Notes under the pieces: model-generated
The model's input: only the letters and a program-made list of their open reading frames with translations
What the model was told of the DNA's origin: nothing
Database searches by the model: none
Source of the DNA: an uncultured Bacteroidales bacterium
Lineage (GTDB): Bacteria > Bacteroidota > Bacteroidia > Bacteroidales > Paludibacteraceae
Assembly: GCA_900316125.1 (NCBI GenBank)
Contig: ONBO01000014.1
Span: forward strand, 21,981-85,980
Direction: 5' to 3'
Length of the DNA: 64,000 nucleotides
Shown here: positions 16,133 through 26,180 of the stretch, in pieces
Position numbering within the stretch: the first letter of the stretch is position 1
Layout of the letters: the number at the start of each line of letters is the position of its first letter
Translations under genes and position numbers: made by a program

Positions 16133-19100
16133 CTATTTATACTCGTTCCATGATTTAATTCCAATCTCATCAATGTCCATACGGCAGAACGCACCTATGA
16201 ACGCATCAGCCAGACGGGCGTTTGTAATAAGCGGAATGTTGTAATCAACCGCCGCACGTCTCAGTTTGTAGCCGTTTGTAAGTTCATGAACCGTAAGGTC
16301 TTTTGGTATGTTCACAACAAGGTCAATCTGCTTGTTACGTATCATATCAATTGCTTGTGGCGTACCCTCTTCACTTGGCCAATATACAGTCTCAGCCTTT
16401 ATACCGTTTTCATTGAGAAAACGGCTGCTGCCATGCGTGGCGTATATCTTGTAGCCCTTTGAAACGAGCAGTTTTGCCGCATCAAGCATATCCACCTTCT
16501 GATGTGCGTTACCAGTTGAAAGCAGGATATTCTTCTTTGGTATAGTGTAACCAACTGAAAGCATTGATTTAAGCACAGCCTCATCTGTGTCATCGCCGAT
16601 GCAACCAACCTCACCTGTTGAAACCATATCCACACCAAGCACTGGATCAGCCTTTTGCAGACGTGAGAATGAGAACTGAGACGCCTTAATTCCCACATAG
16701 TCAAGGTTAAACGCACTCTTGTGAGGTTTCTCAACCGGCAAACCGAGCATAACCTTGGTAGCAAGCTCTATGAAATTGATTTTTAAGACCTTGGACACAA
16801 ACGGGAATGAGCGTGACGCTCTCAGGTTACACTCTATAACCTTAATCTCATTACCCTTGGCAAGGAACTGGATATTGAAAGGTCCGCTTATCTCAAGTGC
16901 GTTTGCTATCTGTGAGCCCACACGCTTTATACGGCGTATTGTTTCAAGGTATAGTTTTTGCGGAGGAAACTTTATGGTGGCATCGCCGGAGTGGACACCA
17001 GCAAACTCAACATGCTCAGATATGGCGTACACCACGATGTCACCATTCTGCGCCACAGCATCCATCTCTATCTCCTTGGCACGCTCAATAAAGGAGCTTA
17101 CAACTACAGGGTGTTTCTGTGACACCTCTGCGGCAAGTTTCAGAAATTCAGTAAGCTCCTCATTGTTTGAGCAGACATTCATTGCCGCGCCTGAGAGCAC
17201 GTAGCTAGGACGTACAAGCACTGGGAATCCTACCTCAGCCACAAATTCATCAATATCCGCCAGGCTTGTAAGCTCACGCCAGCGTGGCTGGTCTATGCCC
17301 AGTGAGTCAAGCATTGCTGAGAATTTATGACGGTCTTCAGCACGGTCTATGTTTGTGGCGGTGGTTCCAAGTATTGGCACACCAGCCTCATCAAGCCTGC
17401 AGGCAAGGTTGTTTGGTATCTGGCCGCCTGTTGAGACCACCACTCCGTGAGGCTGCTCCATTTCAAGTATGTCAAGAACACGCTCAAACGAAAGTTCGTC
17501 AAAATAGAGTCGGTCACAGCTGTCATAGTCTGTTGAAACTGTCTCCGGGTTGTAGTTTATCATTACAGACTGCCAGCCGTTGCTACGTATTGTGTTAAGT
17601 GCGTTTACACCGCACCAGTCAAACTCCACAGAGCTGCCTATACGGTATGCTCCTGAACCTAAAACCACTACAGACTTTCCGTTTTCTTTATATTCAACAT
17701 CATTTTCCGCACCATTATAGGTCACATACAGGTAGTTTGTTTTGGCAGGGTGCTCTGCCGCAAGGGTGTCAATCTGCTTAACAACAGGAACCACACCCAT
17801 GCTCTTACGCAGCGCACGCACCTTTAACTGATCCTGCTCCAAATCATCTGTGGAAGTGCCTGTAAGGCGTGCTATCTGGAAATCTGTGAAACCTTGGCTC
17901 TTTGCTGTTTTCATAAGCTCAAGGCTGACATCGGCGTAACCGTTAAGTTTTTCAAGGGCGTTTGCCGTCTCTACTATGTTGTACAGTTTGCAGAGGAACC
18001 AGCGGTCTATCATTGTAAGACGATGTATCTCATCTATGCTGATACCTGCCCTCATGGCCTTTGATATGATGAAAATACGCATATCAGTAGGGTTATGCAG
18101 GGCGGCCTTTACATCCGGTACTTTAAGCTCCTTGTTTGCCACAAATCCGTGCATGCCCTGCCCTATCATTCTGAGTCCCTTCTGTATAGCCTCCTCAAAA
18201 GTTCTGCCTATGGCCATAATCTCACCCACAGATTTCATTGAGGAGCCTATCTCACGGCTCACTCCGTGGAACTTGCCAAGGTCCCAGCGCGGAATCTTGC
18301 ACACCACGTAGTCAAGCGCAGGCTCAAAGAATGCGGTGGTCTCCTTTGTAACACTGTTTTTCAGTTCAAATAGACCGTATCCAAGACCTAACTTGGCGGC
18401 TATGTAAGCAAGCGGGTAACCTGTGGCTTTTGACGCCAACGCCGATGAGCGGCTTAGACGGGCGTTCACCTCTATAACCCTGTAATCCTCTGAGTTCGGG
18501 TCAAGCGCGTACTGCACGTTACACTCACCCACTATGCCTATATGATTAACAATCTTAAGTGCTATACTCCTAAGTTTGTGATATTCACTGTTTGAAAGCG
18601 TCTGTGACGGAGCTATTACTATACTCTCACCTGTGTGTATGCCGAGCGGGTCAAAGTTCTCCATGTTACATACAGTAACGCTGTTTCCGTAGGAATCTCT
18701 AACAACTTCATACTCAACCTCTTTCCAGCCTCTCAGAGATTTCTCGATAAGCACTTGCGGTGAGAAAGAAAGAGCCTTGGCCACAAGTGTGTCAAGTTCC
18801 GCCTCATTGTCACAGAATCCGCTGCCCAGACCGCCCAAAGCGTAAGCGGCACGCACAATTACAGGATAGCCAACCTCTTTTGCCGCCCTGCGTGCGTCCT
18901 CAAGGGTCTCAACAGCCTCACTCTTAATAGTCTTTACATCTATTTCATTAAGGCGCTCTACAAAAAGCTCACGGTCTTCAGTATCCATGATAGCCTTCAC
19001 TGGCGTGCCAAGAACGTCTATACCATAATCATCAAACACCCCGCTTTTATAAAGCTCCACGCCGCAGTTTAGAGCAGTCTGTCCGCCAAAGGCAAGCAAA

Positions 19101-19351
19101 ATACCGTCAGGCCTCTCCTTCTTTATAACTTTTGTAACAAAGAAGGGTGTGACTGGTAGAAAATAAATCTCCTCAGCCACACCCTCCGATGTCTGCACAG
19201 TTGCAATATTGGGGTTAATAAGAATTGTTTTTATCCCCTCCTGCCTTAAAGCCTTCAGAGCCTGAGAGCCTGAATAGTCAAACTCTCCCGCCTCACCTAT
19301 TTTGAGAGCTCCTGACCCTAGAACCAGAACCTTACTATATTTACGTTTCAT
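16133..19351 (-). CDS. carB: Carbamoyl phosphate synthase large subunit
   Basis: Makes carbamoyl phosphate for pyrimidines and arginine from bicarbonate, two ATP and ammonia channelled from CarA. It has 1072 residues with the classic duplicated layout: ATP-grasp 1 after KVLVLGSGALKIGEAGEFDY, an oligomerisation domain, ATP-grasp 2 after SVVVLGSGAYRIGSSVEFDW, and a C-terminal MGS-like allosteric domain (NILLSTGNAHQKVDMLDAAK onward). Start chosen at ATG 19351. The frame extends to a TTG at 19360 overlapping carA, but ATG gives the canonical MKRKYSK start 5 bases after the carA stop. Confidence 0.97.
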   Translation of the reverse strand: MKRKYSKVLVLGSGALKIGEAGEFDYSGSQALKALRQEGIKTILINPNIATVQTSEGVAEEIYFLPVTPFFVTKVIKKERPDGILLAFGGQTALNCGVELYKSGVFDDYGIDVLGTPVKAIMDTEDRELFVERLNEIDVKTIKSEAVETLEDARRAAKEVGYPVIVRAAYALGGLGSGFCDNEAELDTLVAKALSFSPQVLIEKSLRGWKEVEYEVVRDSYGNSVTVCNMENFDPLGIHTGESIVIAPSQTLSNSEYHKLRSIALKIVNHIGIVGECNVQYALDPNSEDYRVIEVNARLSRSSALASKATGYPLAYIAAKLGLGYGLFELKNSVTKETTAFFEPALDYVVCKIPRWDLGKFHGVSREIGSSMKSVGEIMAIGRTFEEAIQKGLRMIGQGMHGFVANKELKVPDVKAALHNPTDMRIFIISKAMRAGISIDEIHRLTMIDRWFLCKLYNIVETANALEKLNGYADVSLELMKTAKSQGFTDFQIARLTGTSTDDLEQDQLKVRALRKSMGVVPVVKQIDTLAAEHPAKTNYLYVTYNGAENDVEYKENGKSVVVLGSGAYRIGSSVEFDWCGVNALNTIRSNGWQSVMINYNPETVSTDYDSCDRLYFDELSFERVLDILEMEQPHGVVVSTGGQIPNNLACRLDEAGVPILGTTATNIDRAEDRHKFSAMLDSLGIDQPRWRELTSLADIDEFVAEVGFPVLVRPSYVLSGAAMNVCSNNEELTEFLKLAAEVSQKHPVVVSSFIERAKEIEMDAVAQNGDIVVYAISEHVEFAGVHSGDATIKFPPQKLYLETIRRIKRVGSQIANALEISGPFNIQFLAKGNEIKVIECNLRASRSFPFVSKVLKINFIELATKVMLGLPVEKPHKSAFNLDYVGIKASQFSFSRLQKADPVLGVDMVSTGEVGCIGDDTDEAVLKSMLSVGYTIPKKNILLSTGNAHQKVDMLDAAKLLVSKGYKIYATHGSSRFLNENGIKAETVYWPSEEGTPQAIDMIRNKQIDLVVNIPKDLTVHELTNGYKLRRAAVDYNIPLITNARLADAFIGAFCRMDIDEIGIKSWNEYK

Positions 19352-19356
19352 AAATA

Positions 19357-20430
19357 TCAATTTTCAACTAATTTAACAAACTCATCAAATAAGAACTCCG
19401 TATCCTGCGGTCCGCTGCTCGCCTCCGGGTGGAACTGAACAGAGAACCACGGTTTTGACTTATGACGTATACCCTCATTAGTACCATCGTCCATATTTAC
19501 AAAATATGGCTCCCAATCTGTGCCCAACGTACTATCATCTACAGCATAGCCGTGATTTTGCGATGTTACAAAACAACGCTCCGTACCCACCATACGTACT
19601 GGCTGATTATGGCTGCGATGTCCGTATTTGAGCTTATATGTGGATGCGCCTCCTGCCTTGGCTAGCAGCTGGTTCCCCATGCAAATACCAAACACAGGCT
19701 TTTCCGCACCAAGCGCACGCTTTATATTCTCAACAGCCGCCCCGCATGTGTCAGGGTCTCCAGGACCGTTTGATATGAAGAGTCCGTCATAATCCATACC
19801 GCTGAAGTCATAATCCCACGGAACGCGCTGTATGCTGACGCCCCTTCTAAGAAGGCATCTTATAATGTTATGCTTGACGCCGCAATCTACAAGCAGGACC
19901 TTTTTAGCACCGCCCTTATAGAATATAGGTTCAGTGCAGGATACTCTTGCCACCTGATTGATTTTATTAGAGTCAATAAAGTCAACATCGGCGCACCCTT
20001 CACATAAAATCTTGGCGCTCATGCAGCCATACTCACGCAGCACCTTGGTTATGGCTCTTGTGTCAACGCCATAGATACCCGGGACACTATTCTCATTCAA
20101 CCACTCATCAAGACTTTTAGCAGCGTTCCAGTGGCTGTAGTTGAAACTATAATCACTTACCACCACTCCTGATGCATGGATTTTCTCTGACTCAAGGAAC
20201 TTTGATATACCCCCCACACACTCATCAGAAGGCACTCCGTAATTACCTATCAGCGGATATGTGAAACAGAGTAACTGACCAGAATATGACGGGTCTGAAA
20301 GGCTCTCAGGGTAGCCTGTCATAGCGGTGTTAAACACCAGTTCACCGGCTGAAGGCTGAAGGCTTCCAAATGAGAAGCCCTCAAACTCCAATCCGTTTTC
20401 TAGAACTAATCTTGCTTTTGTTCTTTCCAT
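19357..20430 (-). CDS. carA: Carbamoyl phosphate synthase small subunit
   Basis: Glutaminase subunit of carbamoyl phosphate synthase; releases ammonia and tunnels it to CarB. The start was taken as ATG 20430 (MERTKARLVLENG), giving 357 residues, because the longer open frame runs into glnN and its extra N-terminus is not family-like. The N-terminal CPSase domain has FNTAMTGYPESLSDPSYSGQ. The class I amidotransferase domain has ISNGPGDP, nucleophile FGICMGNQLL (Cys near 250) and VQFHPEAS. It starts 4 bases after the glnN stop, tying carbamoyl phosphate formation directly to glutamine synthesis. Confidence 0.96.
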   Translation of the reverse strand: MERTKARLVLENGLEFEGFSFGSLQPSAGELVFNTAMTGYPESLSDPSYSGQLLCFTYPLIGNYGVPSDECVGGISKFLESEKIHASGVVVSDYSFNYSHWNAAKSLDEWLNENSVPGIYGVDTRAITKVLREYGCMSAKILCEGCADVDFIDSNKINQVARVSCTEPIFYKGGAKKVLLVDCGVKHNIIRCLLRRGVSIQRVPWDYDFSGMDYDGLFISNGPGDPDTCGAAVENIKRALGAEKPVFGICMGNQLLAKAGGASTYKLKYGHRSHNQPVRMVGTERCFVTSQNHGYAVDDSTLGTDWEPYFVNMDDGTNEGIRHKSKPWFSVQFHPEASSGPQDTEFLFDEFVKLVEN

Positions 20431-20434
20431 TTTT

Positions 20435-22543
20435 TTATCTGATAAACAACAGCTCTCTGTATTTAGGCAGAGTCCACATCTCATCATCAACTATCATCTC
20501 AAGCTTGTCAGCGTTGTAACGTATCACGTCAAAGAACGGAAGTACGGTATCGTGGTATGCGATAGCCTTCTCTCTCTCTGAAGTAATGCGGTTGGCAACC
20601 TTTCTAGCCTCAACCATCTTTTGTACGTTAACCTCAATCTTGTCAATAAGGTCAGCAAGCTTCTCTATGATGGCAGAATCCTGTGCAGATAGTTTTTCAG
20701 CTTTCTCCTTATCGTAGATCTTTGTTACTTTGTACACATTGTCAAGAAGCAGAGACTGATAGCGGGTAGCCACTGGGATGATGTGGTTGAGTGCCAGGTC
20801 TCCGAGCACACGTGCCTCAATCTGAATCTTCTTGGTGTATGTCTCCCACTTAACCTCATTACGAGCCTCAAGCTCCTTCTCTGTGAACACGCCAAGTGAT
20901 GAGAACATGTCAATACTTGACTTTGAAGTGTAGGCGTCAAAGATAAGAGGTGCGCTGGTCTCACAGTCAAGACCGCGTTTTGCAGCCTCAGCCTTCCACT
21001 CGTCTGAGTAGCCGTTACCGTCAAAGCGGATAGGCTTAGACTCTCTGATGTAACTCTTAATAACCTCAAAGATAGCCTTCTCCTTGGTCTCACCTGCTGC
21101 AATCTTAGCGTCTACAGAGGCCTTGAACTCAGTGAGCTGGGCAGCCACAGCAGAGTTAAGAGCAATCATGGCTGATGAGCAGTTTGCTGATGAACCCACA
21201 GCACGGAACTCAAAGCGGTTACCTGTAAAGGCAAACGGCGATGTACGGTTACGGTCAGTGTTATCAACGAGCACCTCTGGTATACGAGCCACACCAAGTC
21301 TCATGCGTTTCTTGCTGTCAAGCATTATGGCCTCCTCACTTGTGCTTGCCTCAAGTTTGTCAAGCACGGCGCTTATCTGAGTACCAAGGAATGCAGATAT
21401 GATTGCAGGTGGTGCCTCGTTAGCTCCAAGACGGTGAGCGTTCTGTGCCGTCATGATTGATGCCTTGAGCAATCCGTTATGTTTATATACAGCCATAAGA
21501 ATGTTTACAAGGAATGTAACAAACTGCAGGTTGTCCTCTGGTGTCTTACCAGGAGTAAGCAGACCTACACCGGTATCTGTACCAAGTGACCAGTTGTTAT
21601 GCTTACCAGAACCGTTCACACCGGCGAATGGTTTTTCATGAAGCAGCACACGGAATCCGTGCTTGCGTGCCACACGGTGCATTATTGACATTATCAGCAA
21701 GTTCTGGTCATTGGCAAGGTTGGTCTCACCAAATATAGGAGCAAGCTCAAACTGGTTAGGAGCCACCTCATTATGGCGTGTCTTGCAAGGTATGCCGTAC
21801 TTATAAGCCTCAAACTCAAGCTCTTTCATAAAGGCCTGAACACGAGCAGGGATTGCACCAAAGTAGTGGTCCTCAAGCTGCTGATTCTTAGCGCTCTCAT
21901 GTCCGAGAAGGGTTCTGCCTGTTAGCAAAAGGTCAGGACGTGCGGCATACAAACCTTCATCCACAAGAAAATACTCCTGCTCCCAACCAAGGTAAGAATA
22001 TACTTTCTTAACTGAAGGGTCAAAATAGTGGCAAACCTCAGTGGCAGCCTTGTCAACTGCATTAAGTGCCTTCAGAAGAGGGGTCTTGTAGTCAAGAGCC
22101 TCACCTGTGTATGAAACAAAGACTGTAGGTATGCAGAGCGTGTCATCCACTATAAAGTCCTGCTGTGCAAGCAGCTTGCCGCTGAACTCCTCTATAATAC
22201 CCTCACCAGGAGCGCCTGCATATTCAATAAATGAATCATGCTTCTCAGCTGTACCCTCAGTAAGAGGTTGGAACCAGTGTGTATAGTGTGTGGCACCCAT
22301 TTCCATGGCCCACATCTTCATGCCTGCGGCCACGTGATTAGCTATCTCACGGTCAAGCGCCTTGCCACCGTCAATAACATCTTGAATAACTTTCAGAGTC
22401 TCCTTAGATAGGTATTTTGACATCTGTTCCTTGCCAAATACATACTTACCGAAATACTCTGATGTACACGCTCCGGGAGCGGTTACCGCCAGCGCCTTTT
22501 TCTTAAAGGCCTCACTGACAACTTGAAATCTTAATGTACTCAT
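20435..22543 (-). CDS. glnN: Glutamine synthetase type III
   Basis: ATP-dependent formation of glutamine from glutamate and ammonia; the large dodecameric GSIII form typical of Bacteroidetes and cyanobacteria. At 702 residues it is near the family length (about 700-730) and far above type I (about 470). Signatures: MKMWAMEMGATHYTHWFQPL (residues 75-94), the GSIII block EVAPNQFELAPIFGETN, the ATP region KPFAGVNGSGKHNNWSLGTD and NRTSPFAFTGNRFEFRAVG. No GSI-type adenylylation Tyr motif was seen. It lies 30 bases after amtB and 4 before carA. Regulation is probably transcriptional, with the P-II protein encoded two genes upstream. Confidence 0.96.
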   Translation of the reverse strand: MSTLRFQVVSEAFKKKALAVTAPGACTSEYFGKYVFGKEQMSKYLSKETLKVIQDVIDGGKALDREIANHVAAGMKMWAMEMGATHYTHWFQPLTEGTAEKHDSFIEYAGAPGEGIIEEFSGKLLAQQDFIVDDTLCIPTVFVSYTGEALDYKTPLLKALNAVDKAATEVCHYFDPSVKKVYSYLGWEQEYFLVDEGLYAARPDLLLTGRTLLGHESAKNQQLEDHYFGAIPARVQAFMKELEFEAYKYGIPCKTRHNEVAPNQFELAPIFGETNLANDQNLLIMSIMHRVARKHGFRVLLHEKPFAGVNGSGKHNNWSLGTDTGVGLLTPGKTPEDNLQFVTFLVNILMAVYKHNGLLKASIMTAQNAHRLGANEAPPAIISAFLGTQISAVLDKLEASTSEEAIMLDSKKRMRLGVARIPEVLVDNTDRNRTSPFAFTGNRFEFRAVGSSANCSSAMIALNSAVAAQLTEFKASVDAKIAAGETKEKAIFEVIKSYIRESKPIRFDGNGYSDEWKAEAAKRGLDCETSAPLIFDAYTSKSSIDMFSSLGVFTEKELEARNEVKWETYTKKIQIEARVLGDLALNHIIPVATRYQSLLLDNVYKVTKIYDKEKAEKLSAQDSAIIEKLADLIDKIEVNVQKMVEARKVANRITSEREKAIAYHDTVLPFFDVIRYNADKLEMIVDDEMWTLPKYRELLFIR

Positions 22544-22549
22544 AATTTT

Positions 22550-22573
22550 AAGAGTTGAAAGTTAAGAGTTAAT
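22550..22573. repeat. Spacer repeat between amtB and glnN
   Basis: The spacer reads, on the minus strand, ATTAACTCTTAACTTTCAAC and onward: short tandem TTAACTnn/TCAACTCT units like those before rimM (3355-3373) and between gltD and asnB (33268-33293). It looks like a dispersed intergenic spacer; function unknown. Confidence 0.4.
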
Positions 22574-23803
22574 TTAGTTATATGCCGTTTCTCCATGTTC
22601 ATAAATATCCAGACCCTCGTCCTCTATGCGAGGCTCAACCCTGAGTCCGTGAATCTTGTCAAGTCCCTTGAATATCACAAGACCTGCCAATGCAGCCCAC
22701 ACAGCCACCACAGACGCACCAAGCAGCTCCACAAGGAAGAAGTGCGCATCGCCGGTATAGAGCCAGCCCTCTGACGTACTGAGCAATCCTGTTAGAAGCG
22801 TGCCAGTAAAACCGCATACGCCGTGAACTGACGATGCACCCACAGGGTCATCAATATGTAGTTTCTGATCTATGAACTCTACCGCAAACACCATCAGTGT
22901 GCCGCATATCAGTCCTATTACCGCAGCACCTGCAGGGCTTACCATATCACAACCGGCAGTAACACCTACAAGACCTGCAAGTATGCCGTTGAGGGTAAGT
23001 GAGAGTGACGGTTTGCTGAACTTAATCCACGATATGAACATGGCTGCAATACCACCAACCGCTGCTGCAATGTTTGTGGTCAGGAACACATGTGATATGG
23101 CTGATGAGTTCTCCATGCCGTCAGCACCGAGCTGTGAGCCAGGGTTGAAACCAAACCATCCCATCCAGAGTATGAATACTCCAAGTGCAGCCACCGTGAG
23201 GTTATGACCAGGAATAGCTCTTGACTTTTTATCCTTGGTGTATTTGCCAAGACGTGGTCCAAGCACCCATGCGCCCACAAAGGCCAGGCAGCCACCTACA
23301 AGGTGAACCACAGTTGAACCTGCAAAATCATGGAATCCAAGTTCTGATAACCAGCCTCCGCCCCATGTCCAGTGTCCTGAAACAGGATATACGCAAACTG
23401 ATATAAGCACAGAATAAATCATGTACATATAGAACTTTGTCCTCTCAGCCATGGCGCCTGATACTATTGTTGCTGATGTGGCGCAGAACACGGTCTGGAA
23501 TATAAGGAACGCCTCTATAGGTATGTTACTTGGAAAATTGCCGTCAAAACTAATGGCAAAGAGGTTTGGCATGCCCATAAAGCCTCCCAGCACATCAGTG
23601 CCGAACATAATTCCAAAACCTACAAACCAGAAGAGAACCGTACCGAACATAAAGTCCACAAAGTTCTTCATAAGGATGTTAGCTGTGTTTTTACTTCTTG
23701 TAAAACCAGCCTCCACGAGTGCGAATCCGGGCTGCATAAAGAAAACCAGCATTGCTGCAAGCAGAACCCAGACTGTATCTAATGCGTTAACAGTTGTTCC
23801 CAT
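22574..23803 (-). CDS. amtB: Ammonium transporter
   Basis: Inner-membrane trimeric Amt channel for ammonium uptake. It has 409 residues with eleven apparent hydrophobic segments and no separate signal peptide. The twin pore histidines are in STVVHLVGGCLAFVGAW (near 166) and SSVHGVCGFTGTLLTG (near 326). The phenylalanine-gate region and the family signature GFNPGSQLGADG are present. The C-terminal tail (LRVEPRIEDEGLDIYEHGE) is the usual docking and control element for P-II. The P-II gene lies immediately upstream (22 bases), the standard glnK-amtB pair, here followed by glnN. Confidence 0.96.
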   Translation of the reverse strand: MGTTVNALDTVWVLLAAMLVFFMQPGFALVEAGFTRSKNTANILMKNFVDFMFGTVLFWFVGFGIMFGTDVLGGFMGMPNLFAISFDGNFPSNIPIEAFLIFQTVFCATSATIVSGAMAERTKFYMYMIYSVLISVCVYPVSGHWTWGGGWLSELGFHDFAGSTVVHLVGGCLAFVGAWVLGPRLGKYTKDKKSRAIPGHNLTVAALGVFILWMGWFGFNPGSQLGADGMENSSAISHVFLTTNIAAAVGGIAAMFISWIKFSKPSLSLTLNGILAGLVGVTAGCDMVSPAGAAVIGLICGTLMVFAVEFIDQKLHIDDPVGASSVHGVCGFTGTLLTGLLSTSEGWLYTGDAHFFLVELLGASVVAVWAALAGLVIFKGLDKIHGLRVEPRIEDEGLDIYEHGETAYN

Positions 23804-23825
23804 AAGTCTTCAATTTTTTAGTCCG

Positions 23826-24182
23826 TTACTTCTCGTTTTCTGCGTTATACAAGGCTATGTCACCACGTTCTCCTGTACGGATTCTAATGGAGTCTTCAAC
23901 CGGTATTATGAATATGCGTCCGTCACCTATCTCACCTGTCTGTGCAGCCTTAATTATGGCAGTAACGGTTTTCTCCGCATTCTTGTCACGTACCACTATT
24001 GATACAAGCGTGCGTTCTATTGAACTTGTATCATACACAACTCCACGGTAGATGCGCCCTTGGCGGGATTTACCCACACCCCTCACATCATAGTATGAGA
24101 ACCACTCAATGTCAGCCTCAAGCAAGGCGTCCTTGACATCCTCAAACTTTGTTTTTCTAATAATTGCTTCAATCTTTTTCAT
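23826..24182 (-). CDS. glnK: P-II nitrogen regulatory protein (GlnK/GlnB family)
   Basis: Trimeric sensor that binds ATP/ADP and 2-oxoglutarate and controls AmtB and other nitrogen proteins. It has 118 residues from ATG 24182 (MKKIEAIIRKTKFEDVKDAL); a longer open frame to 24239 overlaps the upstream gene and is not family-like. The T-loop is present with a tyrosine at position 45 (GRIYRGVVYD), equivalent to the uridylylated Tyr51 of E. coli, and is one residue shorter than the GlnB loop before it. The C-terminal signature is PVEDSIRIRTGERGD. It precedes amtB by 22 bases, so blocking of the ammonium channel is its most likely job. Whether it is covalently modified cannot be told. Confidence 0.92.
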   Translation of the reverse strand: MKKIEAIIRKTKFEDVKDALLEADIEWFSYYDVRGVGKSRQGRIYRGVVYDTSSIERTLVSIVVRDKNAEKTVTAIIKAAQTGEIGDGRIFIIPVEDSIRIRTGERGDIALYNAENEK

Positions 24183-24201
24183 ATTTGTAAAATTAAAATG
24201 G

Positions 24202-24960
24202 TTAAATTGAAAAGCCTGCTGCTGCAGCAAAGTATACATTCTCAGTGGCAGGATTAACCACTATGTGAGCTCCGAGATTTATGTTGATTTTTCCCTTGAT
24301 GTCAAAACTTTTAGAGGCTCCTACACACACATTAACAACTGAAAATCCGTTATTTGGAGAGTACAGGCCTGCATTGCCACGCTCTATGGCGGCGCCAACC
24401 TCCACATCAATAGTCAGTATATTACGTATAGGCTGGTTGTACGCCACAAAAAGGTACGTTGAATACGCCGTATCGCCGTTGTCAGTCTTATTGGCTCCGT
24501 AGAGCATCACATCACCGCCAAGTGAAATTGGCACTTTGCTGAAATACTCACTGAAATCAAATGAGGCCCCAAGCTCAAGATAGTGGTTGTCTCTATATTT
24601 GCCAAAGTAAGCGAACTTGCCGTCCGCATTAGTCCAGCAGTAATCTGTAAGAGAGAGGGTTACACCCCAGCGTGAATATGCAGCGGTGAAATCAAGCTCT
24701 GCATATCCGCCATCTCCGAAATTGAAATCTGATGAAGCCCATGCCTCAAATGAGAATCCCTCCACGCTGAACCCTACGGCTGGCTGTATGCTCACTCCAG
24801 CTACGTATGTTCCACGCCAAAGGTTGGCGCTCACAAGGTCAACACTCAGATCTGGTTTTACCTTAACGGTTGATACGCTGTCTGCTTCAGCTGCAAACGC
24901 ACTGAACAGAGGCAGCGCTACCGCCGATAATGCTAATGCAATTTTGTGTAATGGTTTCAT
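24202..24960 (-). CDS. Predicted outer-membrane beta-barrel protein in the nitrogen operon
   Basis: A 252-residue exported protein: signal peptide MKPLHKIALALSAVALPLFSAFA followed by AEADS. The rest alternates polar and aromatic residues (SANLWRGTYVAGVSIQPAVG, ELGASFDFSEYF), with many Gly and Asp turns, and ends in hydrophobic strand-like sequence (YFAAAAGFSI), as in small outer-membrane barrels. It sits between dapL and glnK with gaps of 10 and 19 bases, so it is cotranscribed with ammonium uptake genes. A role in passing ammonium or small nitrogenous solutes across the outer membrane is attractive but is inference from context only. Confidence 0.7.
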   Translation of the reverse strand: MKPLHKIALALSAVALPLFSAFAAEADSVSTVKVKPDLSVDLVSANLWRGTYVAGVSIQPAVGFSVEGFSFEAWASSDFNFGDGGYAELDFTAAYSRWGVTLSLTDYCWTNADGKFAYFGKYRDNHYLELGASFDFSEYFSKVPISLGGDVMLYGANKTDNGDTAYSTYLFVAYNQPIRNILTIDVEVGAAIERGNAGLYSPNNGFSVVNVCVGASKSFDIKGKININLGAHIVVNPATENVYFAAAAGFSI

Positions 24961-24970
24961 CTATTGTTGT

Positions 24971-26164
24971 TTATATTCTGTTCATCGCCTCTACTGTGTT
25001 TTCTGTGGTGTTGAAGGCTGTGAGGCGAATATAGCCCTCTCCGCTTGATCCGAATCCTGCTCCTGGTGTAGAGACTATCGCTTTCTCTTTCAAAAGGTAA
25101 TCAAAGAATCCCCATGAGTCTGTGCCTTCAGGTGTCTTAACCCATACGTATGGGGAGTCAACTCCTCCATACACACCTGTATACCCTTTGCTTATCAATG
25201 CATTACGTATAATAGTTGCATTTGTTTTGTAATAGTCAATAATCTGACGCACCTGCTCTCTGCCGCTTTCACTGTATATAGCCTCAGCAGCTCTCTGCAC
25301 TATGTACGGAGTTCCGTTAAACTTAGTACACTGCCTGCGGTTCCATAACTCATTAAATGAATACTCCTTGCCGTCAAGACCGTAGCCTATGCACTCCTTG
25401 GGCACTACTGTGTAAGAGCAGCGTGTGCCGGTAAAGCCTGCCGTCTTGGAGTAACTGCGAAACTCTATAGCCACACTTTTTGCTCCGCTGATCTCATATA
25501 TACTGTGAGGGACATCCTCGCTTGATATGAAAGCCTCGTATGCAGCGTCAAAAAGTATAAGGCTCTTATGTTCAATGGCATAGTCTACAAACTTTTTAAG
25601 CTGGTCATGAGTGAGTGTGGTTCCTGTTGGATTATTTGGGAAACACAGGTAGATAACATCCACATCGCCGACGGGCAGCTCTGGAACAAAATTATTCTCT
25701 GCTGTACATGGCAGATACACAATACCCTCTTTTCTGCCGGCCATTATGTTTGTATCTACATACACAGGGTACACAGGATCAGTCACTGCCACGATGCAGT
25801 CATGCCCGAGTATGTCTGTTATGTTTCCAGTGTCACTCTTAGCTCCGTCACTAATAAAGACCTCATCTGTGTCAATTTTTATTCCGTGACGGCGATAGTC
25901 ATAGTCACATATCTTACGGATAAGGAAATCATAGCCTCTCTCCGGACCGTAGCCGCGGAATGTTGATGCTGAACCCATCTCGTCAACCGCCTTGTGCATG
26001 GCCTCTATACAGGCCTTAGGCAGTGGAAGGGTTACATCGCCGATACCCATTCTTATAATCTTTGCATCTGGGTTCTCATTTTTGAACTCATTCACCCTCT
26101 TCCCTATCTCTGAAAACAGATAGGATGAAGCTAACTTTCCGAAATTCTCATTTGCTATAATCAT
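24971..26164 (-). CDS. dapL: LL-diaminopimelate aminotransferase
   Basis: PLP enzyme converting tetrahydrodipicolinate directly to LL-diaminopimelate with glutamate as amino donor, bypassing DapD/C/E. It has 397 residues, about ten shorter than many homologues but with complete motifs: [20 protein letters not shown] at the N-terminus, [40 protein letters not shown] and PLP lysine [16 protein letters not shown] (Lys near 239). It is followed 16 bases from the dapF stop, so the two consecutive lysine/peptidoglycan steps are adjacent. Inclusion in the nitrogen operon fits its use of glutamate. Confidence 0.95.
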   Translation of the reverse strand: MIIANENFGKLASSYLFSEIGKRVNEFKNENPDAKIIRMGIGDVTLPLPKACIEAMHKAVDEMGSASTFRGYGPERGYDFLIRKICDYDYRRHGIKIDTDEVFISDGAKSDTGNITDILGHDCIVAVTDPVYPVYVDTNIMAGRKEGIVYLPCTAENNFVPELPVGDVDVIYLCFPNNPTGTTLTHDQLKKFVDYAIEHKSLILFDAAYEAFISSEDVPHSIYEISGAKSVAIEFRSYSKTAGFTGTRCSYTVVPKECIGYGLDGKEYSFNELWNRRQCTKFNGTPYIVQRAAEAIYSESGREQVRQIIDYYKTNATIIRNALISKGYTGVYGGVDSPYVWVKTPEGTDSWGFFDYLLKEKAIVSTPGAGFGSSGEGYIRLTAFNTTENTVEAMNRI

Positions 26165-26180
26165 TGCTTAGCTCTCCTTT

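Noticed and set aside
19352..19360. TTG at 19360 as carB start, giving overlap with carA
   Set aside because: ATG 19351 gives the family-typical start MKRKYSK and a normal 5-base gap.
20431..20490. N-terminal extension of carA into glnN
   Set aside because: The extra 20 residues are the glnN 3' end in another frame and have no CarA character; ATG 20430 fits the family.
23826..24182. P-II protein suspected of lacking the T-loop tyrosine
   Set aside because: Careful alignment places a Tyr at position 45 (IYRG), equivalent to Tyr51, so nothing is missing.
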